Assembly (NCBI RefSeq): GCF_004379255.2
Contig: NC_056047.1
Span: 26,364,293 to 26,428,292 of the forward strand
DNA: 64,000 nt
Direction: 5' to 3'
Source of the DNA: Salvia splendens
Lineage: Eukaryota > Streptophyta > Magnoliopsida > Lamiales > Lamiaceae
Shown: positions 40,772 through 53,000 of the stretch, piece by piece
Position numbering within the stretch: position 1 is the first letter of the stretch
Layout of the letters: every line of letters begins with the position of its first letter
The notes under the pieces: model-generated
What the model was told of the DNA's origin: nothing
Databases searched by the model: none
What the model saw: the letters and a program-made list of their open reading frames with translations, nothing else
Translations under genes and position numbers: made by a program

Positions 40772-43700
40772 TTAAGTCTCTCCATCTTCACGAACGCGGA
40801 TATTCGGGGTCCCCTTCTGCTCCAACCGGACAATATCTGTAAGGGCCTCCGGCGCATCTTGTTCGGACCAGGTTTGGCTGCAGATCATGTCCGTACCCAT
40901 CTTCGCGAGTAAGTCGGCCGCCTTGTTGCCTTCCCGATGGATGAAAGTTGTTCGGAGGGTGAGCCTACGCTTTAGCAAGGCAATGTGCGCCATGGCGTGG
41001 CGAGTATGGGCAGGGCCCCATTGTGCCCCTTTGATAAGGTTAATGGCTTGCTCGGCATCCGACTCGAGCCAAATTAGTTTCGCAAGGGCCTCGGCCATCT
41101 TTAATCCATGCTGTATAGCAAGCAGCTCGGCCTAGAGGGGTGATTGTGCTTCGAGGGGTAAGGCATAAGCTAGAATCAACGTGCCCAAATGATCCCGAAT
41201 AATGCCCCCTCCCCCGGCCTTACCAGCCCTCTCGAAGTATGATACATCTGTGTTTAGTTTGATCCAAGGCTGATCCGGAGGCTCCCATTTGATCATCATT
41301 GCAAGCGGAAGTGGTCTTAGGCATTCGGCACGGCTAGGGATGGCGACTCCAAGCCGAACTCCCCTCCAATGTTTTGGCTTGAGTCTTCCATTCTCCATGT
41401 TGTTACGGATAAAGGTAATGGTCTGCCACACAACGTTATTCGCCCTGAACTGGAGTTCATGATGGCGGCTTCTATTTCGTTCTACCCAGAGGAACCAAAA
41501 GATGATGTAAGGCAAGGCTCGGCTCAGATGTTTCCTACCTGGTTGCTGCATTCTTCTCGCCCATACTTCAATTCGTGTGGGTATGGTGTCGTTTATCCCA
41601 AGTGGTGAAGAGGGGCCCTCAAACCATCCATCAAATTCTTTCCATACTCTTCTCTCCCCTATGCCTTGGATGAAAAGGTGTTGGAGGGACTCTGTGCTCG
41701 GCCGGTGGGGGCAGCAGTTGTATTTGGATGCGAGCTCGATCTTGAGCCATTGCAGTTTCGAATCAACAGGGATCCGGTTAGATAAGAGCCTCCAATTAAA
41801 GATTGCCATGGAAGTTGTGAGACCAGCCTTCCATATGTCTTCGAGTCCCTGGATAATTGGTCCTTGGGACCGCGACACCTCCCACGTTGAGGCTAAGGTG
41901 AAGTTCCCTCGCCGGGACAAGGTCCATCTCGGGACGTCCGGATCTTCGGTTATTATTGGGGTGTTGCGGATCCGATCAATGATTGGTTGCGGAAGACCAG
42001 CTTGATCATGAAGCAATTGAAGCTTAGGAACATCCCATGTGCCGTTAGTAAAGAACTCCGAAACGGTTGTCATGGGATTGCCCCTCTCATCAATGCAAGT
42101 CTCCCTAAGGGGGATATCACCGAGCCATATGTCATCCCAAAAATAAATCCTTCCTGTTCCCACAAGCCATCGAATGTGCGGGTGGGCATGACCCCATGCC
42201 TTGGTCAATCTCTTCCAATGAGTTCTCTTCCTTTCATTAGTCGAGCCCCAAAAGAAACGGGCCAATTGTTGATCTAGTAGCTTGAGGGCATCGGCCGTTG
42301 GCTCAATGGCTTGAAAGATATGAATGGGGATCGCCTCAAGTGTTCTCTTAATAAGAGTGAGCCTCCCTCCAAAAGATAGATGTCGATGCGCCCATCCGGA
42401 TACTCTTCTAGCTAGCTTCTCCCGAATGAACATAAACATTTCCGTCCGCTTGGCCCCTCGGTATATAGGAACCCCCAAATATAGGAAAGGGAACGTACCC
42501 CGAGCAAATCCTCCTTCCTCTTGGATTGTTCATGCCCTTTGCTCGTGCACGTCTGCAATGTAGAAATTGCTGTTATCAAGGTTGATCTGTTGCCCTGAAA
42601 CTTCCACATAATTGTCGAGACACGCTCTAAGCCAACGCATTGGGGCTGCAGCTGCTTGGGTGAAAATGATAATATCATCAGCGTAAGCCAAGTGGCTGAT
42701 TTCCATGCACTTCCTGGAGGTCTTGAATACCATCTCCTTCTTGCCAAGAATGAGCTTGTCGAGTGCCCTAGATAGGTAATCCGCGGCTATCACAAAAAGA
42801 GCTAGGGAGATGGGGTCTCCTTGCCTTAACCCTCGGGTTGATTTGAAGAACCCAGCGGGAACGCCATTAATGAGAACTGAGAACCAGCATGAGCCTATAC
42901 ATCGTTCGACAAGGCTTATCCATGCATCCGGGAAGCCCATGCGTCTAAGAACCTTAGTTAGGAAGATCCATTGGACCCTATCATAGGCCTTAGCCATATC
43001 AATCTTAATCGCCACATTTGGTGCGGGGGAGCACCTTGCTATTTCGTGAAACATCTCTTGGGCCATCAAAACGTTGTCATGTAGAAGTCGTCCCTTAACA
43101 AAGCCGCTCTGGTTTGGTGAAATTACTTGGGGCAGGAACGGGCCGAGGCGAGCAGTGAGGACTTTTGTGATAATCTTGTTAAGGACATTGCAAAGACTTA
43201 TGGGGCGGAAGTCAGCCCACGTCCCGGGCGAGGCCTTTTTCAGGATGAGGACAATATTTGTGGCCGTGATACTTCTGGGAAGGTATGCTCCAAGGAAGAC
43301 CTGCATTATGCCATCCACAACATCCTTTTCAATGATCCCCCAGCAAGCTTAAAAAAAGACCGCCGAAAAGCCATCCTGGCCCAGAGCACTATCCCTGGAG
43401 ATATCAAATACCGCTCTCTTCACCTCCTCGGCATCTGGGGGCTTATGGATCTCCATTAAGGCCGGGGTAGGAGGGAGCTCTTGGATTAAGTCGATATCCG
43501 GCTCCACGAGTGTCGGATTATCCGGTGCGAGGAGGCTCCGAAAAAACTCAACCGCCGAATTTCTCAACTCTGTTTCGTCCGCAATCTCTCGGCCATTCGC
43601 ATGTATGGAGTGTATACGAAGCCTAACTCTCTTCTGTTTCACCCAGCTCTGGTAGAACTTGGTATTCTTATCACCTTCCGGAAGCCACCTTAGGGCTGCT

Positions 43701-44725
43701 TTCTGTCTCCAAAAGTCCTCTTCCATACGCAATAGGAGGATGTATTCTGCAATGCTTTTATTGATCTCGGTTCTATTCCGGGGGGTTAGATCAGCCTCAA
43801 AATCGGCTTGGCCTTGTGCGATCCTCACCTCCATTTCTTGGAGATTGGAATGGATATTGCTGAAGACCTCCCTATTCCAAGCCTTAAGTGCTTTTTTACT
43901 TCTGGCTAGCTTTATTTGGAGATTGAGCAGGCCCGACGCCCCGGTCGGTTCTTCCCAAACATCTTGAATGAGGCTCTTGAAGCCTTCGTGTCGAACCCAC
44001 ATATTCTGGAATCGGAAGGCGCTACCCCGTGTTGGAGGCCTCGGGATCGTGCATCTGGCGAGGATCGGTCCATGATCCGAGGAGATTCGAGGTAGGTTAG
44101 ACAACCGTGTTGCCTCAAAGGCATTGGACCAAACCTCATTAACAAACAGCCTATCCAACCTCTCAAATAACCCATTCTTGGCCCAAGTGAAGTCTGCTCC
44201 ATCATACCCTGGATCAAGAAGTCAGCAATCCTCACTGGTTTCGGCAAAGTCAATCATCTCGGCTTGCCTATTGGTCTCACTTCCAACCCTATCTTCAAGC
44301 GTGAGGATTGTATTGAAGTCCCCACCAATCATCCAAGGAGTTCCCACAGCCCGCGTTGATATCTCCCTCATTTTGGCCCATAGGGGATAACGATCCGACC
44401 TTGAGCATTTAGCATAAACCGCCGAGATGGAGATGTGGTTTGACGTTCGGTATGTAATTAGCCGTCCGTGTAAAATTTGGTCCGCATCAATCTCGACATC
44501 AAAAGTGGTTCCCTCTTCACAGAAAATCCATATTTTCCCAGATGTGTTTGCTCCTTAGAAATTGTGCCCGAATGCCTTGGAGAAGCGATCCGGATCGGGA
44601 GTTGTAAAAGGCTCCATTATTGCAAGGAAAGTAACATTATACCGCTTAATTAATCTTTTGACAACGTTTTGGGTTGCCGCATTCGCAACGCCCCTAACGT
44701 TCCAAAACATGATATTGAAAGACAT
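40772..44725 (-). pseudogene. inner LINE ORF2 (endonuclease, RT, RNase H)
   Basis: The start at 44725 (MSFNIMFWNVRGVAN) lies two bases after the ORF1 stop. One frame continues to 40772 with in-frame stops near 44555, 44229, 43349, 42530 and 41129. Visible motifs: GGDFN (kept), SDHGPI, RPISLCNV, NQSGFVKGR, YADD, zf-RVT (WRLLSNRIPVDSKLQW), LNTD and NKAADLLAK. Compared with the outer LINE, about 75 residues are missing in frame between THW and KRL (near 42215). The stops alone would inactivate it. Confidence 0.93.
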
Positions 44726-44727
44726 AA

Positions 44728-47392
44728 TTAACAAAGAGAGTCCGTACCCGGAAGGTGTGAAGGCCCTCCTTGAAGTAAGACAATTTGTTGTTCTTTGTCC
44801 CGTGCTTGTTCCTTGTCTTCAAGGCGCGGAAGGGATTCATTATCGTGCTCGCTAAGTGGCTGAATGTCCATCGCAGCCATGTCCTCCTCCTCGCATCCAT
44901 CGACGTCAAACTCCCCATTGGCCATGAGCGAGTAGTACTTGTTAGTGGTCATGACATTTCCCATCCAATCATCACCCTTCCTACCACCATTTGACGAAGG
45001 GTGGTGCCAACCCTCTCTCAAACGCCCTCGGGAGCCCGCTCTATAGCTTGGTGTGCCTTGGCGAGAAGAATCACCTTGTTCCCAATTGTCAACCATTACC
45101 TCATCCGCATTTGCCAACACAGTTCGTCCCGACCCCTTTGGGGATTTATCTCTCGTCCCCTCTCTTCGAGGCTCACAAATGATAGGTTCGTCTTCCACAA
45201 GCACAATCTCTCCGTGTAGGTTACCAACAATATCCGGACCCTCCCACTCCGGTTCAATCCTCACTTCCCGATTCGGTTTGGCTTTCGGTTGCGCACCTTT
45301 GCCTTTGTTTCTTCCTTGGCGCTTCTATTCGTTGGTGTCAGTTGGGTTATGCGTTGAGTTGACTTGCTTTTCGGTCTGATCATTTCCATCTTGAGTGGCT
45401 TTGTGAGGGTTGGCGCTATTGTAGTTCCTCTTTGCCGGCCGTTCGGTCTTGCCGGCTGCGTAGCACACATTACTTGCATGCCCGACGTGCTTGCATTCGC
45501 GGCAATAGGCTGGAATTTTGTCCCTTCGGACTTGTTGCACCGTCTCTCTTCCGCAAATATCCAATATTATTTCTTTCGGGGGGGCTTTGTGATGTCAATC
45601 TCAACACAAATGCACGCAAAGGACAACCTAGTCTTGTTCACGGTGGCTCGATCCACTTGGATTGGGGTCCCGAGAAGCTTGCCAATGGCGAATGAATAGG
45701 GAGCCCGATTAGGTTGCACCATATCGCTGCAATTGGCGACTCACAATATGCATCGAAATCCGGGGTCCATTTGAACACCCTCATCGGGTGGCGGTCAATA
45801 AACCACACCGGCGTCCCCTTTGGGCCACTAAGTATCTTAGCATAATCCGCCAATTCCTCGCATTGGATGAGAATATGTTTGGCATTAATATATTTCCAAG
45901 TAAATCCACATTGAAATTTAATGTTATTGAGAGCTTTTTGTATTTGACCAGCTGATGGTATAGAGTGGGAGAATTAACCTACGATAGCATGTCCCATATT
46001 CTCGGTGAGCTTCCGAATCTCCACTCCCGAAAAGTAAATAGCCGGAATCCCATTTGAAACCGTAGCGAGACCAATGGTTTGGAGCTTATCGGGTGCGAAA
46101 ACTTGTGGGCCGTTCGGGTCCGGGACCTCCTTGATCATATCAGCCATAGATCGCCATGCATTAGTGTTTTCCGTCCCCACCGCGGCTCCACCGGCCTGTT
46201 TGGGGACACCCGGGTCTGGTCCAACTCCCTTCTCGACCCTATTGTGGGTAGCATTCATTGCGGTTGACGGATTCACTTTAAATTGGCTGGACATTGTTCC
46301 CTCCATGGTAGTTGTCGTAATGATCTCCTCTTGCTCCACAACATTAGGGGTGATATCCGGGTTCGTGGGTGACTCTTGGGGATGCGCCATCGCCCCCGCG
46401 TTTTGTAGCACATCTTGGCTTGATTGGGAGCTTGGTGGCGGTTGCGACCCTCTTGGCCGGCCACTCTCAAAGGAGTCTCGAAGCTTGAGGGTGCGACCCT
46501 TCTATAAAGGTGAGAATTCTTCATGATAGTTCTTGAAGGCCGACGAGGGTGTTATGGGGGAGGGGTCATTACGAATTCTAAGTATCCGGTTCGGCTCGGC
46601 CGCCGGTCGCCCCATGTCCACTTTTCCGGCGTCGATGAGCGGTTGGGTCTCCATGGCGTCAAGTGTATCCGCCAAGTCCAAGGAGGCTACAAGGAGGAGG
46701 TTGGTAGGATTTGGCTGCACATGGGCTCCCAAGTCTAGTGCATCACATGAGTCACCATTGTGGTAGGAGACCAAACCACTTTCCAAAAGCTCTTTTGTAC
46801 CCATATTCATTTCAAGAAGTTTGACTCTCTCTTCCTCCAACACTTCTTTTGTTTTTGCAGCAACAAGTACAAGTGTATTGTCATGACTTGGCTGGATGAC
46901 CGTTACCTCATCGGCGACCGTCCCCTCTCCGGCTGTCCGGTCGGAATCTTGATCGGAAAAACGCGAGTTATTAGGAGGAGCTTCACATACCTTGATTGGC
47001 TTGTCCAAATCAAGCTCGTCATTGAAGTCACGTGGCTCGCCCATCTTTGGCCGGATGGTACCCTGATTTCTCCGTTTGAAATCGCCAGAAATATTGCCCC
47101 TTTGCATTTGGGACTCTCAAGTGGGGTACCTTCCTCCTCTCCAAAATCTATCTTCTTCCGGAGTTTCTTGTCTTCGGGAAGTGGAGACGGGATGAATCTC
47201 TTCCGGCCATTCTCTTTGGTTGGTGGTGCCGGAGTGCTCCTCCGTGACTTAAGTTTAGCTTTGGCCAGCTTCATTGCAGCCTTCTTAGATGCTTGCTTCG
47301 GGGAAGAAGCCCCCACCGAACAAAATGTCATGGTTTGGTCCGAGAGGGTTCGCATTTCATCCGGCGGTGGAGGGTCGCTCGGCGGGCCGTCC
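44728..47392 (-). pseudogene. inner LINE ORF1, proximal duplicated copy with the ORF1 end
   Basis: This copy contains the amino part (RTLSDQTMTF, KKAAMKLAKAK), the DUF4283 region (IPAIYFSGVEI, PVWFIDRHPM), the CCHC knuckle (CRECKHVGHASNVC, near 45490) and the real ORF1 end next to ORF2. Stops: TAG at 46502-46504, TAA at 45974-45976 (VG-stop-FSHS where the outer LINE has VGKFSHS) and TAG near 45327. A frame change and small deletion near 45690 remove LYDQSA. The same lesions are in the second copy. Confidence 0.9.
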
Positions 47393-49832
47393 GACATTTC
47401 CCATCCAATCATCACCCTTCCTACCACCATTTGACGAAGGGTGGCGCCAACCCCCTCTCAAACGCCCTCGGGAGCCCGCTCTATAGCTTGGTGTGCCTTG
47501 GCGAGAAGAATCACCTTGTTCCCAATTGTCAACCATTACCTCATCCGCATTTGCCAACACAGTTCGTCCCGACCCCTTTGGGGATTTATCTCTCGTCCCC
47601 TCTCTTCGAGGCTCACAAATGATAGGTTCGTCTTCCACAAGCACAATCTCTCCGTGTAGGTTACCAACAATATCCGGACCCTCCCACTCCGGTTCAATCC
47701 TCACTTCCCGATTCGGTTTGGCTTTCGGTTGCGCACCTTTGCCTTTGTTTCTTCCTTGGCGCTTCTATTCGTTGGTGTCAGTTGGGTTATGCGTTGAGTT
47801 GACTTGCTTTTCGGTCTGATCATTTCCATCTTGAGTGGCTTTGTGAGGGTTGGCGCTATTGCAGTTCCTCTTTGCCGGCCGTTCGGTCTTGCCGGCTGCG
47901 TAGCACACATTACTTGCATGCCCGACGTGCTTGCATTCGCGGCAATAGGCTGGAATTTTGTCCCTCCGGACTTGTTGCACCGTCTCTCTTCCGCAAATAT
48001 CCAATATTATTTCTTTCGGGGGGGCTTTGTGATGTCAATCTCAACACAAATGCACGCAAAGGACAACCTAGTCTTGTTCACGGTGGCTCGATCCACTTGG
48101 ATTGGGGTCCCGAGAAGCTTGCCAATGGCGAATGAATAGGGAGCCCGATTAGGTTGCACCATATCGCTGCAATTGGCGACTCACAATATGCATCGAAATC
48201 CGGGGTCCATTTGAACACCCTCATCGGGTGGCGGTCAATAAACCACACCGGCGTCCCCTTTGGGCCACTAAGTATCTTAGCATAATCCGCCAATTCCTCG
48301 CATTGGATGAGAATATGTTTGGCATTAATATATTTCCAAGTAAATCCACATTGAAATTTAATGTTATTGAGAGCTTTTTGTATTTGACCAGCTGATGGTA
48401 TAGAGTGGGAGAATTAACCTACGATAGCATGTCCCATATTCTCGGTGAGCTTCCGAATCTCCACTCCCGAAAAGTAAATAGCCGGAATCCCATTTGAAAC
48501 CGTAGCGAGACCAATGGTTTGGAGCTTATCGGGTGCGAAAACTTGTGGGCCGTTCGGGTCCGGGACCTCCTTGATCATATCAGCCATAGATCGCCATGCA
48601 TTAGTGTTTTCCGTCCCCACCGCGGCTCCACCGGCCTGTTTGGGGACACCCGGGTCTGGTCCAACTCCCTTCTCGACCCTATTGTGGGTAGCATTCATTG
48701 CGGTTGACGGATTCACTTTAAATTGGCTGGACATTGTTCCCTCCATGGTAGTTGTCGTAATGATCTCCTCTTGCTCCACAACATTAGGGGTGATATCCGG
48801 GTTCGTGGGTGACTCTTGGGGATGCGCCATCGCCCCCGCATTTTGTAGCACATCTTGGCTTGATTGGGAGCTTGGTGGCGGTTGCGACCCTCTTGGCCGG
48901 CCACTCTCAAAGGAGTCTCGAAGCTTGAGGGTGCGACCCTTCTATAAAGGTGAGAATTCTTCATGATAGTTCTTGAAGGCCGACGAGGGTGTTATGGGGG
49001 AGGGGTCATTACGAATTCTAAGTATCCGGTTCGGCTCGGCCGCCGGTCGCCCCATGTCCACTTTTCCGGCGTCGATGAGCGGTTGGGTCTCCATGGCGTC
49101 AAGTGTATCCGCCAAGTCCAAGGAGGCTACAAGGAGGAGGTTGGTAGGATTTGGCTGCACATGGGCTCCCAAGTCTAGTGCATCACATGAGTCACCATTG
49201 TGGTAGGAGACCAAACCACTTTCCAAAAGCTCTTTTGTACCCATATTCATTTCAAGAAGTTTGACTCTCTCTTCCTCCAACACTTCTTTTGTTTTTGCAG
49301 CAACAAGTACAAGTGTATTGTCATGACTTGGCTGGATGACCGTTACCTCATCGGCGACCGTCCCCTCTCCGGCTGTCCGGTCGGAATCTTGATCGGAAAA
49401 ACGCGAGTTATTAGGAGGAGCTTCACATACCTTGATTGGCTTGTCCAAATCAAGCTCGTCTTTGAAGTCACGTGGCTCGCCCATCTTTGGCCGGATGGTA
49501 CCCTGATTTCTCCGTTTGAAATCGCCAGAAATATTGCCCCTTTGCATTTGGGACTCTCAAGTGGGGTACCTTCCTCCTCTCCAAAATCTATCTTCTTCCG
49601 GAGTTTCTTGTCTTCGGGAAGTGGAGACGGGATGAATCTCTTCCGGCCATTCTCTTTGGTTGGTGGTGCCGGAGTGCTCCTCCGTGACTTAAGTTTAGCT
49701 TTGGCCAGCTTCATTGCAGCCTTCTTAGATGCTTGCTTCGGGGAAGAAGCCCCCACCGAGCAAAATGTCATGGTTTGGTCCGAGAGGGTTCGCATTTCAT
49801 CCGGCAGTGGAGGGTCGCTCGGCGGGCCGTCC
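44953..49832. repeat. 2440-bp direct tandem duplication inside LINE ORF1
   Basis: Unit 1 is 44953-47392 and unit 2 is 47393-49832. GACAT occurs at 44953, 47393 and 49833, the expected microhomology at a duplication joint. By eye I found about eight single-base differences between units, for example near 45422, 45525, 46400, 47020 and 47319, so identity is above 99.5 percent. Confidence 0.95.
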
Positions 49833-49837
49833 GACAT
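47393..49837 (-). pseudogene. inner LINE ORF1, distal duplicated copy with the ORF1 start
   Basis: The natural start is at 49837 (MSDGPPSDP). The frame repeats the content of the proximal copy at an offset of exactly 2440 bp, including the same stops at 48942-48944 and 48414-48416. At the junction (47393-47397) the end of this copy (GGRKGDDWMGN) runs into the amino-terminal part of the next copy (GRPAERPSTAG in another frame). Confidence 0.9.
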
Positions 49838-50073
49838 GGCCGGACCAGTGAGGTTACAGTGGGAGATGGAACAAGGGTGGCGTTCGAAGGAGGGTTGGGG
49901 GTCGAGTGCAAGTGATGATGGGGGTGGCGTGCAGTTGGGGTGTGGTGGTGAACTTCGGCGTGGGGGCGAATTGGGCGGAGGAGGAAGGCGTTGTAACCGT
50001 TGGAGGGGTGGGATTTGCTAGAGAGAAGGTGGAGCGTCTCTCTCTAGAATCTCTCTTGCTCAAAGTATCTTGA
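49838..50073 (-). other. inner LINE 5' leader
   Basis: Pyrimidine- and proline-codon-rich sequence on the minus strand, with CCACCTTCTCTCTAG. A short open frame (MSKRDSRERRST..., 50063-49854) precedes ORF1 in another frame. The outer LINE has the corresponding leader at 37395-37624. Confidence 0.7.
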
Positions 50074-53000
50074 TTTGTTGAAGATGGGACTGACTTTGAT
50101 ATTGTAGAAAATTTGGATCAAGTCTTGCACGACAGGGTAACCTCGCACCGCATTGCGCATCCTATATATATCTCGGCGGTTTACGCCAAGTGCACTAGAA
50201 TGGAACGACACCCTCTGTGGGATAAAATGAGGGAGATCTCAAATTGTGTGGATGGCACGCCTTGGCTGATTGGAGGGAACTTTAACACGATCCTCTCCCA
50301 TGAAGACAGAATCGGTAGTGAGACGAATAGGCAGAATGAGATGATTGACTTTGCTGAAGCCATTGAAGATTGTAGACTCCTTGACCCGGGGGCTGATGGT
50401 GTGGAGTTCACATGGGCGAAGAATGGGCTGTTTGAAAGACTGGACAGGGCATTCGTTAGTGAAGCTTGGTCTAGCACGTTTGAGGCAACTCGGGTGACTA
50501 ACCTCCCAAGAGTCTCCTCGGATCATGGGCCGATCTTAGCTAGATGCAAGATGCCAAAGACTACGATAGGGGGTAGTGCCTTCCGTTTTCAGAATATGTG
50601 GGTCCGGCACGAAGGGTTCAAGGTGATTATCCAGAATGTCTGGGCCCATTCGACCGAGGCAGTTGGGCTCTTAAACCTTCAAATCAAACTCGCAAGGACT
50701 AAGAAAGCACTCAAAGCCTGGAACAAAGAGATTTTTGGCAACATCCACGCCAACCTCAAACAGATGGAGGAGTGGATTGCGCAAGCTCAAACCAATTTTG
50801 AGGCTGACCCATCGCCCCAAAACAGGACAGAGATCAATAAGAAAATTGCCGAATACATCTTACTCCTTCGGATGGAGGAGGATTTCTGGAGACAAAAGGC
50901 GTCATTAAGGTGGCTTGCGGATGGGGACAAAAACACAAGATTCTACCAAAGTTGGGTAAAACAGAAGAGAGTGCGACTTCGTATACATTCTATTATGTCA
51001 GAAGGTCGAGAGATTACGGAAGAAGGTGAGATTAGGAACTCAGCGGTTGAATTTTTCCGAAACCTACTTGCCCCGGACTCGTTTGAGCTTGAGGAACCGG
51101 CCCTCGAGATTATCCCACAACTCCCTCCCTCAGCGGTTCTTGATGACCTACACGCGGCCCCGGACACCGAGGAGGTAAAGAAAGCGGTGTTCGATATATC
51201 TGGGGATAGTGCACCTGGGCCGGATGGCTTCTCGGCCTTATTCTTCCAAGCATGTTGGGGAATAATTGGGGAGGATGTTGTTGATGCCGTCCGACAGGTT
51301 TTCTTTGGTGCGTTCCTCCCTCGAAGCGTCACGGCTACTAATATTGTACTCATTCTGAATAAGGCTACACCCGTCACGTGGGTGGACTACCGGCCGATTA
51401 GTCTATGCAATGTTGTTAACAAGATCATCACAAAGGTCCTCACGGGCCGGCTTGCTCCTTTTCTACCCAAGGTTATTTCTCCGAACCAAAGCGGCTTTGT
51501 AAAGGGCCGCCTCTTACATGATAATGTCCTCCTCGCTCAGGAAATGTTTCATGAGCTCGCTCGGTGATCCCCAGCGCCAAACGTGGCTATTAAGATTGAC
51601 ATGGCTAAGGCATATGATCGGGTGCAATGGAGCTTTTTGCTTAAGGTTCTCCGGAGGATGGGTTTTTCGGAAGCATGGATAGGGATCATTGAGAGATGCA
51701 TTGGCTCTTGTTGGTTCTTAGTTCTAATTAATGGGGCACCTGCCGGGTTCTTTCACTCTACTCGAGGCCTTAGACAAGGCGACCCAATCTCCCCGGCGCT
51801 ATTTGTGATTGTTGCTGATTATTTATCCCGAGCCCTTGATAAGCTCATTCTTGGCAAGCCGGAGATGACTTTTAATGCCTCAAGGAGATGCATGGAAATC
51901 ACTCACTTGGCTTATGCGGACGACATTATCATATTTACGCAAGCAGCCCCTCTTCCATTACGTCGTCTACGAGCATGCCTTGACGACTACGAGTGAATTT
52001 TGGGACAGTCGGTGAGCCTGCCCAAAAGTAACTTTTACATTGCCGAAGCACACGAGCAATGGGCGCAAGCTATACACAGAGATGGAGGTTTCGCCCGGGG
52101 TACCTTCCCCTTCTTATATCTAGGAGTTCCAATTTATAGGGGAGCCAAGCGCACGGAAATGTTCATGTTCATTTGGGAGAAAATCGCTCGTCACATTTCG
52201 GTATGGGCGCATCGGCATCTGTCTTTTGGGGGGAGACTCACCCTCATTAAGAGCACGCTTGAGGCGGTTCCTATTCATATTTTCCAGGCTATTGAGCCGA
52301 CGGCTGGTGCACTCAAGTTACTAGATCAACAATTGGCGCGTTTCTTCTGGGGGTCGACGAATGAAAGAAAAAGGACTCACTGGATTAGTTGGGAGCAGAT
52401 ATGCCTCCCCACCAATGAAGAGGGGCTTGGTATTCGCAAGTTCACCGAGGTACTCCGAGCCTTTAATATCAAACTGTGGTGGCGGTTCCGGGAACAGAGT
52501 TCATTGTGGGCACGATATATGAAGCAGAAATACTGCGCCTCAACATCACCGCTATCTATCGGAATTTCGCGAAAGAATAGTCCAACTTGGAAACGACTTG
52601 CTCATGCGTGGATTCATGCACATCCACATATTCGTTGGCTCGTTGGGCAGGGAAATATATATTTCTGGGATGACATTTAGCTTGGGGATGAACCCCTCAG
52701 AGGTCTTTGTCTCGATGAACGGGGTAGACCAGAGATGCTTGTTTCGGAGTTGCTCACAGATGGTACCTGGGATGGTGCCAAACTACAGGTGCTCGGTGAT
52801 CAAGCGGGACTCCCACAGCATATCATTGACCGAATCTGTACATTCCCGATCTTACCGGGGGAGTCGGATGTCCCAAGATGGACGATGTCACGGAGAGGTG
52901 AATTTACGCTTGCCTCGACTTGGAACACGATTAGATCATCTAGGCCCATTGTACAGGGACTTGAGGACCTGTGGCAGGCCGGCGTTACGGCTACTATTGC

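Larger units (their letters stand above)
40513..50073 (-). mobile_element. inner L1-type LINE (-), full length, with internal tandem duplication
   Basis: Read on the minus strand, it starts near 50073 with CAAGATACTTTGAGC, then leader (CTAGAGAGAGACGCTCC), ORF1 in a duplicated arrangement, ORF2 (44725-40772), a 3' region and an A-tail at 40513-40532. Total length is 9561 bp; without the extra 2440-bp unit it is about 7.12 kb, close to the outer LINE. The 3' ends also match (minus strand near 40560 and + strand near 54280: GGGATGAGGGACC). Confidence 0.95.
40495..50091. other. 18-bp target-site duplication of the inner LINE
   Basis: TTTGTTGAAGATGGGACT is at 40495-40512 and 50074-50091. The left copy is followed at once by the poly-T that is the inner LINE's A-tail on the other strand. 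Confidence 0.95.
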
